64,000 nucleotides of DNA from Catalinimonas alkaloidigena (lineage in GTDB: Bacteria > Bacteroidota > Bacteroidia > Cytophagales > Cyclobacteriaceae): positions 5,895,001 through 5,959,000 of the forward strand of contig NZ_JAQFIL010000001.1 in assembly GCF_029504655.1 (NCBI RefSeq), written 5' to 3'. The notes beneath the pieces are model-generated. The model was given only the letters and a program-made list of their open reading frames with translations, did no database searches and was not told where the DNA came from. The position numbers were made by a program, and so were the translations under genes. Of this stretch, positions 46,101-53,935 are shown piece after piece; the first letter of the stretch is position 1; each line of letters starts with the position of its first letter.

Positions 46101-49100
46101 TGATTATGATATCATTGAAAATGCAGGAGCGACAGCCACAGCCATTATTGAAGAATTCAAAGGTATTGAAGTTAATGATGGCACTTTGACCTTAAATTTT
46201 ACTTCTGTAGTAGATCAGGCAAAGGTTTCGGCCATTGAGGTTTCTTATGGGGTTGAGCAGACTGATCCATCCATTACCATTTTGAGTCCCAACGATGGTG
46301 CTACCGTAACACAGCCTTTTGATGTCACCTTTGAGATCAGAAACTGGGAGGTTGGCAGCGGGACCACACATTTTCATTTAATGGTAGATGGCGTAAACTT
46401 AGGAGGGGTATATAATACCGACCCTATTACCTTCAATGAGTTATCAGTAGGAAGTCATACCATTGCGCTCGAACTCATGCATGCTGATCACAGTCCGACG
46501 GGCATCATGGATCAGATTCAGGTAAATGTTGTTGCAGGTGATTGTATTGATAAACCTTTTCCAGATCAGTGGAGCGAGGTAGTAATAGGGAGTGAAGTGC
46601 CTTACCGTTCAGTATACATTTTTTCCGGAGATATAGACGGTGATGGATACAAAGATATCATCACAGGAGGATGGTGGTACAAAAACCCAGGTAGCCCTGC
46701 GGGCAATTGGGTTCAGAATACCATAGGAGCACCAATGAATAATATGTCGCTTCTCCATGATTTTGATAATGATGGAGATTTAGACGTTTTCGGAACCCAG
46801 GGTACTTATGTCAGTGCAGCAATGGCCTGGGCTGAAAATGACGGAAACGGTAATTTTACCATTCATACCAATATTCCAGCTGGCACCTCTACTTTTGAGG
46901 AAACCTTTATGGCTGGTGCTGCTGTTGGCAACTTTAATAATGTCGCCAACACCCAGATTGCTATTGTCTGGAATGGAGCGGAGTCCAGTGATTCTTATGT
47001 ACAGATGTTAAACGTACCCACTGATCCGGTAAACCAGAACTGGACAATCACTTCCATTAGCCCAGATTCTTATGGAGAAGCTATCACCGCCGGAGATATA
47101 GATGGTGATGGTGACCTGGATCTCTTTCAGGGAGCCAACTGGTTGAGAAATGAGGGCGGAAGCTGGACTACTTTCTCAACAGGTATAACCCTCTCATCTC
47201 ACTTTGACCGTAATACCTTGGCTGACCTGGACCGAGATGGTATTCTGGATGGTGTGGTTAACCAATTAGGTAATGACCGAGATGTAAACTGGTTTGATCC
47301 TCCTGCTGACCCCACAAACGCCTGGACTAAAAAGATCATTGGTAGTCTGGTTGACAACGGCTTAAGCTTAGATGTAGTGGACATGGACGGGGATGGTGAT
47401 CTGGATGTACTCACAGGAGAGTGGAAAGGAAATCACCGGCTTTTAGCTTTTGAAAATGACCTTTGTAATACAGGCACATGGATACAACATGTGCTACATC
47501 CCGGTGGGCCAATGGACCATCATGACGGTACCCAGGCAGTTGATATTGATAATGATGGGGACTTAGATATTATTTCTATAGGATGGGACGTGCGTGTGCC
47601 AAGAATATATGTAAATGGTAGTGCCGGGGGACCTGCTAATGATCCTCCTACTGTAGAGGCAGGGCCTACTCAGAACCTTACCCTGCCTGCCAACAGCACT
47701 TCCTTCACTGCTCAGGCTTCAGATACCGATGGTACCATCACTGCCTATAGCTGGCAGCAAACCAACGGCCCTTCTACTGCTACCCTGACCAATGCCAACA
47801 CCGCTACACTCAGTGTCGCTGACCTCATAGAAGGCACCTACACCTTTGAAGTCACTGTCACTGATGACCAGCAGGCTACCGCAGCCGATCAGGTGCAGGT
47901 CATCGTCAGCCCTCAGTCCGGCGGTGGAGATACCGAAATCTGGCTGGAAGCTGAATGCATCACCTTCGGCAGCAGCTGGGCCATAGGAAACAGTGCGGCC
48001 GCTTCCAATGATGCCTATCTCTTTGTGCAAAATGGATTCCGGAGCACCGGTGCCGCCCCTACTGATCCCCAGGCTATCGCTACCTTTTCTTTTGAGGCTT
48101 CTACTGCAGGAACTTATGCTATCTTTGCCAGAGCGCTGGCTGCCAGTGGAGGGGACAATTCCTTCTGGATCAGTATCAATGGAGGACCCTGGAACCAATG
48201 GGCGACTATTGTAGGTAATGCCTTCAACTGGAATAGCTTCTATGAGTCAGCGGTCCTCTCTCTGGGGACCAATACCATTGCGGTGGCCTACAGAGAAGAT
48301 GGGCTGCAACTCGATAAGCTATACCTTACCCTGAATGCCAATTCCCCTTCGGGTATCGGTACTGTAGGAACTAATTGTTCGGGGGGACCTGCTAACGATC
48401 CTCCTACTGTAGAGGCAGGGCCTACACAAAACCTTACCCTGCCTGCCAACAGCACTTCCTTCACTGCTCAGGCTTCAGATACCGATGGTACCATCACTGC
48501 CTATAGCTGGCAGCAAACCAGCGGCCCTTCTACTGCTACCCTGACCAATGCCAATACCGCTACACTCAGTGTCGCTGACCTCATAGAAGGCACCTACACC
48601 TTTGAAGTCACTGTCACTGATGACCAGCAGGCTACCGCAGCCGATCAGGTGCAGGTCATCGTCAGTACCGGGGGACCTGCTAACGATCCTCCTACTGTAG
48701 AGGCAGGACCTACACAAAACCTTACCCTGCCTGCCAACAGCACTTCCTTCACTGCTCAGGCTTCAGATACCGATGGTACCATCACTGCCTATAGCTGGCA
48801 GCAAACCAACGGCCCTTCTACTGCTACCCTGACCAATGCCAATACCGCTACACTCAGTGTCGCTGACCTCATAGAAGGCACCTACACCTTTGAAGTCACT
48901 GTCACTGATGACCAGCAGGCTACCGCAGCCGATCAGGTGCAGGTCATCGTCAGCCCTCAGTCCGGCGGTGGAGATACCGAAATCTGGCTGGAAGCTGAAT
49001 GCATCACCTTCGGCAGCAGCTGGGCCATAGGAAACAGTGCGGCCGCTTCCAATGATGCCTATCTCTTTGTGCAAAATGGATTCCGAAGTACCGGTGCCGC

Positions 49101-51876
49101 CCCTACTGATCCTCAGGCTATCGCTACCTTTTCTTTTGAGGCTTCTACTGCAGGAACTTATGCTATCTTTGCCAGAGCGCTGGCTGCCAGTGGAGGGGAC
49201 AATTCCTTCTGGATCAGTATCAATGGAGGACCCTGGAACCAATGGGCGACTATTGTAGGTAATGCCTTCAACTGGAATAGCTTCTATGAGTCAGCGGTCC
49301 TCTCTCTGGGGACCAATACCATTGCGGTGGCCTACAGAGAAGATGGGCTGCAACTCGATAAGCTATACCTTACCCTGGATGCCAATTCCCCTTCGGGTGT
49401 CGGTACTGTAGGAACTAATTGTTCGGGGGGACCTGCTAACGATCCTCCTACTGTAGAGGCAGGGCCTACACAAAACCTTACCCTGCCTGCCAACAGCACT
49501 TCCTTCACTGCTCAGGCTTCAGATACCGATGGTACCATCACTGCCTATAGCTGGCAGCAAACCAGCGGCCCTTCTACTGCTACCCTGACCAATGCCAATA
49601 CCGCTACACTCAGTGTCGCTGACCTCATAGAAGGCACCTACACCTTTGAAGTCACTGTCACTGATGACCAGCAGGCTACCGCAGCCGATCAGGTGCAGGT
49701 CATCGTCAGTACCGGGGGACCTGCTAACGATCCTCCTACTGTAGAGGCAGGACCTACACAAAACCTTACCCTGCCTGCCAACAGCACTTCCTTCACTGCT
49801 CAGGCTTCAGATACCGATGGTACCATCACTGCCTATAGCTGGCAGCAAACCAACGGCCCTTCTACTGCTACCCTGACCAATGCCAACACCGCTACACTCA
49901 GTGTCGCTGACCTCATAGAAGGCACCTACACCTTTGAAGTCACTGTCACTGATGACCAGCAGGCTACCGCAGCCGATCAGGTGCAGGTCATCGTCAGCCC
50001 TCAGTCCGGCGGTGGAGATACCGAAATCTGGCTGGAAGCTGAATGCATCACCTTCGGCAGCAGCTGGGCCATAGGAAACAGTGCGGCCGCTTCCAATGAT
50101 GCCTATCTCTTTGTGCAAAATGGATTCCGGAGCACCGGTGCCGCCCCTACTGATCCCCAGGCTATCGCTACCTTTTCTTTTGAGGCTTCTACTGCAGGAA
50201 CTTATGCTATCTTTGCCAGAGCGCTGGCTGCCAGTGGAGGGGACAATTCCTTCTGGATCAGTATCAATGGAGGACCCTGGAACCAATGGGCGACTATTGT
50301 AGGTAATGCCTTCAACTGGAATAGCTTCTATGAGTCAGCGGTCCTCTCTCTGGGGACCAATACCATTGCGGTGGCCTACAGAGAAGATGGGCTGCAACTC
50401 GATAAGCTATACCTTACCCTGAATGCCAATTCCCCTTCGGGTGTCGGTACTGTAGGAACTAATTGTTCGGGGGGACCTGCTAACGATCCTCCTACTGTAG
50501 AGGCAGGGCCTACACAAAACCTTACCCTGCCTGCCAACAGCACTTCCTTCACTGCTCAGGCTTCAGATACCGATGGTACCATCACTGCCTATAGCTGGCA
50601 GCAAACCAGCGGCCCTTCTACTGCTACCCTGACCAATGCCAATACCGCTACACTCAGTGTCGCTGACCTCATAGAAGGCACCTACACCTTTGAAGTCACT
50701 GTCACTGATGACCAGCAGGCTACCGCAGCCGATCAGGTGCAGGTCATCGTCAGTACCGGGGGACCTGCTAACGATCCTCCTACTGTAGAGGCAGGACCTA
50801 CACAAAACCTTACCCTGCCTGCCAACAGCACTTCCTTCACTGCTCAGGCTTCAGATACCGATGGTACCATCACTGCCTATAGCTGGCAGCAAACCAACGG
50901 CCCTTCTACTGCTACCCTGACCAATGCCAACACCGCTACACTCAGTGTCGCTGACCTCATAGAAGGCACCTACACCTTTGAAGTCACTGTCACTGATGAC
51001 CAGCAGGCTACCGCAGCCGATCAGGTGCAGGTCATCGTCAGCCCTCAGTCCGGCGGTGGAGATACCGAAATCTGGCTGGAAGCTGAATGTATCACCTTCG
51101 GCAGCAGCTGGGCCATAGGAAACAGTGCGGCCGCTTCCAATGATGCCTATCTCTTTGTGCAAAATGGATTCCGGAGCACCGGTGCCGCCCCTACTGATCC
51201 CCAGGCTATCGCTACCTTTTCTTTTGAGGCTTCTACTGCAGGAACTTATGCTATCTTTGCCAGAGCGCTGGCTGCCAGTGGAGGGGACAATTCCTTCTGG
51301 ATCAGTATCAATGGAGGACCCTGGAACCAATGGGCGACTATTGTAGGTAATGCCTTCAACTGGAATAGCTTCTATGAGTCAGCGGTCCTCTCTCTGGGGA
51401 CCAATACCATTGCGGTGGCCTACAGAGAAGATGGGCTGCAACTCGATAAGCTATACCTTACCCTGAATGCCAATTCCCCTTCGGGTATCGGTACTGTAGG
51501 AACTAATTGTAGTGGCAGCAGTGCACGCCTTGCAAACCTTTCCAGAAGTAGCGCTGATGCCGAAGCTCCCTCCCTGAATAATGAAAACATTTCAGATGGT
51601 GGTCAATATGAATACTTAGTTATTCACCCTAACCCGTTTAAGGAGGGCATTTATATATCTTTTTCAGCAGCTGTAAATGTTACTGATTATAATTTTAGCC
51701 TCATCACGAATACTGGCGTTGAACTAAACGTAGACCACACAGCTCTTCGAATGAATGAACGTGTAGTATATTTAGACCTTGCTCCATTGAATTTGAGTAA
51801 TGGGACTTATACTTTAAAATTATACAATCACTCAGACAAGCAGCATTGGTTTGAGAAAGTTGTTAAACCTGATTAA
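43105..51876 (+). CDS. Giant T9SS-secreted protein: sugar-dehydrogenase propeller, PKD, malectin, VCBS and near-identical CBM/PKD repeats
   Basis: The preferred start is the ATG at 43105. It gives a signal peptide (SLLLIVGLSICILAPKCAFG); the frame is open to an ATG at 43048. Residues from 43105, approximately: glucose/sorbosone-dehydrogenase-like propeller 55-465 (CCYHAAGDMAFDSQGNLYIATG); PKD 470-552; a CBM6-like segment 664-792 (MEAEFYDNQDK...); Big_5-like Ig 795-892; malectin 895-1048; FG-GAP/VCBS repeats 1147-1500 with several DxDxDGDxD calcium loops. Then PKD and WLEAEC...NC modules alternate to about 2800, with four CBM copies. The C-terminal segment (YLVIHPNPFKEGIYISF...NGTYTLKLYNHSD) is a T9SS type A domain. 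It is a secreted or surface glycan-binding protein. The residues needed for quinone chemistry are not certain. Confidence 0.87.
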   Translation: MSHIIFSPLRILFEELRIPSFKCLSKRCSSLLLIVGLSICILAPKCAFGQLPTDFQKVILLNGLKNSVNFEFSPDGRVFILDRYGEVQIYNTDTQITVSAGTIDVFHELEDGLLGIAFDPDFENNNYIYLHYSPASVTVNRVSRFQMNGDLINMSSEVVVLEWPTQRECCYHAAGDMAFDSQGNLYIATGDNTNHSQYSTLDETNPNFSSENTSSNTDDLRGKILRIKPQPDGTYTIPGGNLFPNGVDGRPEIYVMGARNPFKIFVDNTNTDWLFWGEVGPDANVDSNLGPRGLDEINLTKSAGNYGWPYLSGKNEPYLNTYSNPNFYYDPDNPVNLSQWNTGIVNLPPAQPSWLEFLHECYLAGPRYYYDPSIDNPKKLPLIFDSTYFYYDFNKSKVWVVDMDEEGNALSTEQLAPDIVKGAGFIDLKIGPDGQLYILEYGAGCCPSNTGTGKLVRIDFTGIDPNLTPQVNVSADNTSGAVPLTVNFSSAGTSDPNGDELVYEWDFQSDGTVDSNEENPTFTYSQAGIYDAQLRVDDQNGGVNAKSIRIYAGNNAPTFEYIYPPDGGMISWDDHIDFHIEVNDVEDGSTSDGSIDCSDLTVVPSLGHLNHFHDGLAINECAGTIHLDATGHNAEGEDDIFFVLNVNYTDASGLTSYDQISVHPKRMEAEFYDNQDKTNVIVNSDPLGGGRSSVRALEHNAYIVLSDRNLLNINSVTYRVASPQGGTIEIHAGSPSGPLLSTAPIPVTGSFDDWTNVEASVTDPGGKNDLYFVFKNSGNINLFDINTIEFNGSGISKDNTPPAIVSVEALAPNQVKVKFNELLQESSAEQTANYSINNGVSISSAVLQDDDRTVFLNISPLSSQVQYELTVNNIQNVSGIPLTQSLEENFTLSGSDVFLRINSGGPAVSLNNVDWSADQYSSGGSPYSNTSLPINNTTSDAIYQTELYGDVTYNIPVPQSGFYDINLHFAEIYHGVENNNGAGARKFDVQIEGGQYTLNDYDIIENAGATATAIIEEFKGIEVNDGTLTLNFTSVVDQAKVSAIEVSYGVEQTDPSITILSPNDGATVTQPFDVTFEIRNWEVGSGTTHFHLMVDGVNLGGVYNTDPITFNELSVGSHTIALELMHADHSPTGIMDQIQVNVVAGDCIDKPFPDQWSEVVIGSEVPYRSVYIFSGDIDGDGYKDIITGGWWYKNPGSPAGNWVQNTIGAPMNNMSLLHDFDNDGDLDVFGTQGTYVSAAMAWAENDGNGNFTIHTNIPAGTSTFEETFMAGAAVGNFNNVANTQIAIVWNGAESSDSYVQMLNVPTDPVNQNWTITSISPDSYGEAITAGDIDGDGDLDLFQGANWLRNEGGSWTTFSTGITLSSHFDRNTLADLDRDGILDGVVNQLGNDRDVNWFDPPADPTNAWTKKIIGSLVDNGLSLDVVDMDGDGDLDVLTGEWKGNHRLLAFENDLCNTGTWIQHVLHPGGPMDHHDGTQAVDIDNDGDLDIISIGWDVRVPRIYVNGSAGGPANDPPTVEAGPTQNLTLPANSTSFTAQASDTDGTITAYSWQQTNGPSTATLTNANTATLSVADLIEGTYTFEVTVTDDQQATAADQVQVIVSPQSGGGDTEIWLEAECITFGSSWAIGNSAAASNDAYLFVQNGFRSTGAAPTDPQAIATFSFEASTAGTYAIFARALAASGGDNSFWISINGGPWNQWATIVGNAFNWNSFYESAVLSLGTNTIAVAYREDGLQLDKLYLTLNANSPSGIGTVGTNCSGGPANDPPTVEAGPTQNLTLPANSTSFTAQASDTDGTITAYSWQQTSGPSTATLTNANTATLSVADLIEGTYTFEVTVTDDQQATAADQVQVIVSTGGPANDPPTVEAGPTQNLTLPANSTSFTAQASDTDGTITAYSWQQTNGPSTATLTNANTATLSVADLIEGTYTFEVTVTDDQQATAADQVQVIVSPQSGGGDTEIWLEAECITFGSSWAIGNSAAASNDAYLFVQNGFRSTGAAPTDPQAIATFSFEASTAGTYAIFARALAASGGDNSFWISINGGPWNQWATIVGNAFNWNSFYESAVLSLGTNTIAVAYREDGLQLDKLYLTLDANSPSGVGTVGTNCSGGPANDPPTVEAGPTQNLTLPANSTSFTAQASDTDGTITAYSWQQTSGPSTATLTNANTATLSVADLIEGTYTFEVTVTDDQQATAADQVQVIVSTGGPANDPPTVEAGPTQNLTLPANSTSFTAQASDTDGTITAYSWQQTNGPSTATLTNANTATLSVADLIEGTYTFEVTVTDDQQATAADQVQVIVSPQSGGGDTEIWLEAECITFGSSWAIGNSAAASNDAYLFVQNGFRSTGAAPTDPQAIATFSFEASTAGTYAIFARALAASGGDNSFWISINGGPWNQWATIVGNAFNWNSFYESAVLSLGTNTIAVAYREDGLQLDKLYLTLNANSPSGVGTVGTNCSGGPANDPPTVEAGPTQNLTLPANSTSFTAQASDTDGTITAYSWQQTSGPSTATLTNANTATLSVADLIEGTYTFEVTVTDDQQATAADQVQVIVSTGGPANDPPTVEAGPTQNLTLPANSTSFTAQASDTDGTITAYSWQQTNGPSTATLTNANTATLSVADLIEGTYTFEVTVTDDQQATAADQVQVIVSPQSGGGDTEIWLEAECITFGSSWAIGNSAAASNDAYLFVQNGFRSTGAAPTDPQAIATFSFEASTAGTYAIFARALAASGGDNSFWISINGGPWNQWATIVGNAFNWNSFYESAVLSLGTNTIAVAYREDGLQLDKLYLTLNANSPSGIGTVGTNCSGSSARLANLSRSSADAEAPSLNNENISDGGQYEYLVIHPNPFKEGIYISFSAAVNVTDYNFSLITNTGVELNVDHTALRMNERVVYLDLAPLNLSNGTYTLKLYNHSDKQHWFEKVVKPD
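47626..51510 (+). repeat. 1044-bp near-identical intragenic tandem repeats (PKD-CBM-PKD), about 3.7 copies
   Basis: Identical landmarks recur at exactly 1044-bp spacing (348 codons). Each unit is PKD (variant with QQTNGPST), the WLEAEC module, then PKD (variant with QQTSGPST). The fourth unit stops after the carbohydrate-binding module. Copies differ by only a few bases, for example CGGAGCACC versus CGAAGTACC and AATGCC versus GATGCC. Third-codon positions are conserved too, so the array arose recently or is kept uniform by gene conversion. Copy number may be unreliable in short-read assemblies. Confidence 0.93.
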
Positions 51877-52663
51877 ACCTTCATGAGATTTGAGAAATGA
51901 TTGAACCAGACTAAAAGAAGCTTGTTTGGTTCAATCATTTCAACTCTCCTTCAAAATTTACCCGCTACTACCGATAATTTTTATCAACCAGCCGATTCCC
52001 CACTGATTTTCAACCCTTTAGCAGAACTGTGGTATAAGTAATGTTAAAAGTCATCAGGTTTTTAGCATAAAAGATTTAGTTTTTTATGCCTATACAAATT
52101 CTTTTATGATGCAAAAAGAAAGTGTTTGCTGTAAGAAATTTGATTAAAATGTTAAAGACACTGCCATCTATAAGAAGAAATGAAGGTTTTGTTGTAAAAT
52201 TATTTAATATACTGCTATCTCATTTTTTTCCTTCTCATCCATGCTCATTTTTCCTTCTCAAAAAGATAAACTCCTTTTTTTTGCTTTCTTACTCATTAAG
52301 CCCTTCTTATAAAAAATCCTGTTCCTTCATTCACATAATTATTCATGAATATAAAAAAAGTACAAATTAGGTGGTATATATTTAAATATTGACAACTTTT
52401 TAAATATTTTCATATTGGTAAACACCTTCTACTTCTTAAAGATGCAAAAGGATATTCTAAAGAAAATCATTATAAATATAATACAATAAAATATAGGTAT
52501 ATTTATATAACATAGGCTTTTTTACCTGAATATCTCATCTACATACTGCTAAATTACTCAAGTAATGTTTAAAACAAGCTAGCAGCAATTCATCCACGAT
52601 CTTGTCATCATTTTTGCAGTGTGCTCCATTCAGAAGAAAATTTATAAATTTAACAGAGCACAT
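51877..52663. other. Gene-free region of about 790 bp, AT-rich
   Basis: Apart from the hairpin at 51894-51941 no feature was recognised. An open frame at 52122-52370 codes for a low-complexity Phe/Ser/Lys-rich peptide and is judged spurious. The region must hold the promoter of the gene starting at 52664. Confidence 0.5.
51894..51941 (+). terminator. Hairpin after the giant secreted-protein gene
   Basis: The arms GAAATGATTGAACCA (51894-51908) and TGGTTCAATCATTTC (51927-51941) are perfectly complementary over 15 bases with an 18-base loop. It begins 18 bp past the stop codon. No T run follows, so it may act as a transcript-end stabiliser rather than a classical intrinsic terminator. Confidence 0.6.
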
Positions 52664-53908
52664 ATGAAGATGATTACTAGAAAAAATTCAATTTTGTTTT
52701 TCAAAAAAGGAGGCAAGTGTAGCAAGTATTCAATTTTACCAATGTCTATTTTCGCTCTTCTGCTTATAGCACCTGCAGTGAGCATAAATGCAAATTCTTT
52801 AAATAATTACTCTTCCAAAAAAGGTATTATTTCTGAAGATATCCCTGATAGTAACACTAGTAAAAGTATAAAGCCTACAAATGATAACTTACCCTCTGAA
52901 GGAGCGGCTCAGATTACTTTTAGTTTGTACGACGCACAAACTGGTGAACCTGTAGCAGGCTATAATCCCATACAAGAAGGGGCAATAATTAACATATCAA
53001 GCGTTGGAAAAGAACTTACCGTGGTAGCCAATCTGGTAAAGAAGCAGGCCGGGAGTGTAGCGCTAAAATTTAATAAAAGCAAAAATTTCCAACTGGAAGA
53101 AATAGCCCCCTATGGTATAGGACTGAATTTTAATCTTTTGAGCGATGATAAGCTTACTATCTACGATAGCTGGGCGCCTGAGTTGGGAAGTAATGAAGTT
53201 ACTGCTATTGCATACCAGGAAGAAAGAGCAAAAGGAAATATCATCGGTAAAGCCAGTATTAGCTTTACAGTTGTCGATGAGCCTATTGACAATGCCATTA
53301 CATTCAGCTTATACGATACAAAGACCCAACAAACTGTTCCGGCTTACGATCCTATACCCGAAGGCGCAGTAATAGACTTAGCTGAGGTAGGAAAAGATGT
53401 GCAGGTGATAACTAATGTAAAAAACGCTAAAAGTGGTAAAAGCATATTGTTAGGATATAATGACAATAAAAATATCCATCAAAAGAATGAAATTTTGTCC
53501 CTGGCCGGCGATGTAAACAATAACCTTAACATCAAAGGATGGACACCCACAATAGGAAGAAACTCCCTGAGTGCGAAAAGCTTTTCCGGCCTAAATGGAG
53601 AAGGCGGTCAGATTGCTACTAGCTCGATACAGTTTGATATTATTAATAGCAAGGCAGCTGAAGACCTGATCAAGGTTAGTGCTTACCCTAACCCAACTGT
53701 TGATGAACTACATATTTTGTCTGAAGCAAAAGACAATACAAGCTTTACATTGATTGATAATGCAGGAAATGTAGTAAGATCAGGAATTATTGATGAAATT
53801 CAGGGAGAAGTAAAGATAAATGTACAAAACCTGGTGAGTGGAATTTATTATCTAAAGACAGTGACGGAGAATGGTTCTTCAACCAAGAAAATTTTTATCA
53901 GGAAGTAA
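52664..53908 (+). CDS. T9SS-secreted protein with two APYAL-type Ig-like modules
   Basis: The frame is open from a GTG at 52619, but the ATG at 52664 (MKMITRKNS...) is preferred. It sits directly before a basic stretch and the hydrophobic signal SILPMSIFALLLIAPAVSINA. Numbering from the ATG, two repeats of about 115 residues follow (from about 80 and 205), each starting ITFSLYD-(A/T)-(Q/K)-T and containing EGA-(I/V)-I-(N/D). They are related to the APYAL modules of the two beta-helix proteins of the left flank. The C-terminus (SAYPNPTVDELHIL...SGIYYLKTVTENGSSTKKIFIRK) is a T9SS type A sorting domain. No catalytic motif was seen. It lies 27 bp upstream of the 899-residue protein gene and is probably cotranscribed with it. 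It may be a structural or adhesive surface protein. Confidence 0.8.
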   Translation: MKMITRKNSILFFKKGGKCSKYSILPMSIFALLLIAPAVSINANSLNNYSSKKGIISEDIPDSNTSKSIKPTNDNLPSEGAAQITFSLYDAQTGEPVAGYNPIQEGAIINISSVGKELTVVANLVKKQAGSVALKFNKSKNFQLEEIAPYGIGLNFNLLSDDKLTIYDSWAPELGSNEVTAIAYQEERAKGNIIGKASISFTVVDEPIDNAITFSLYDTKTQQTVPAYDPIPEGAVIDLAEVGKDVQVITNVKNAKSGKSILLGYNDNKNIHQKNEILSLAGDVNNNLNIKGWTPTIGRNSLSAKSFSGLNGEGGQIATSSIQFDIINSKAAEDLIKVSAYPNPTVDELHILSEAKDNTSFTLIDNAGNVVRSGIIDEIQGEVKINVQNLVSGIYYLKTVTENGSSTKKIFIRK

Positions 53909-53935
53909 ATTGTACAAGACGACAGAAATAAAGCA

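Noticed and set aside
47719..51330. Repeated 159- and 80-codon open frames on the minus strand inside the giant protein gene
   Set aside because: They recur with the 1044-bp period of the plus-strand repeat and follow its composition. The plus-strand frame has clear domains.
52122..52370. 82-codon plus-strand open frame
   Set aside because: Low-complexity Phe/Ser/Lys-rich translation in AT-rich DNA, no signal or motif, and no codon pattern like neighbouring genes.
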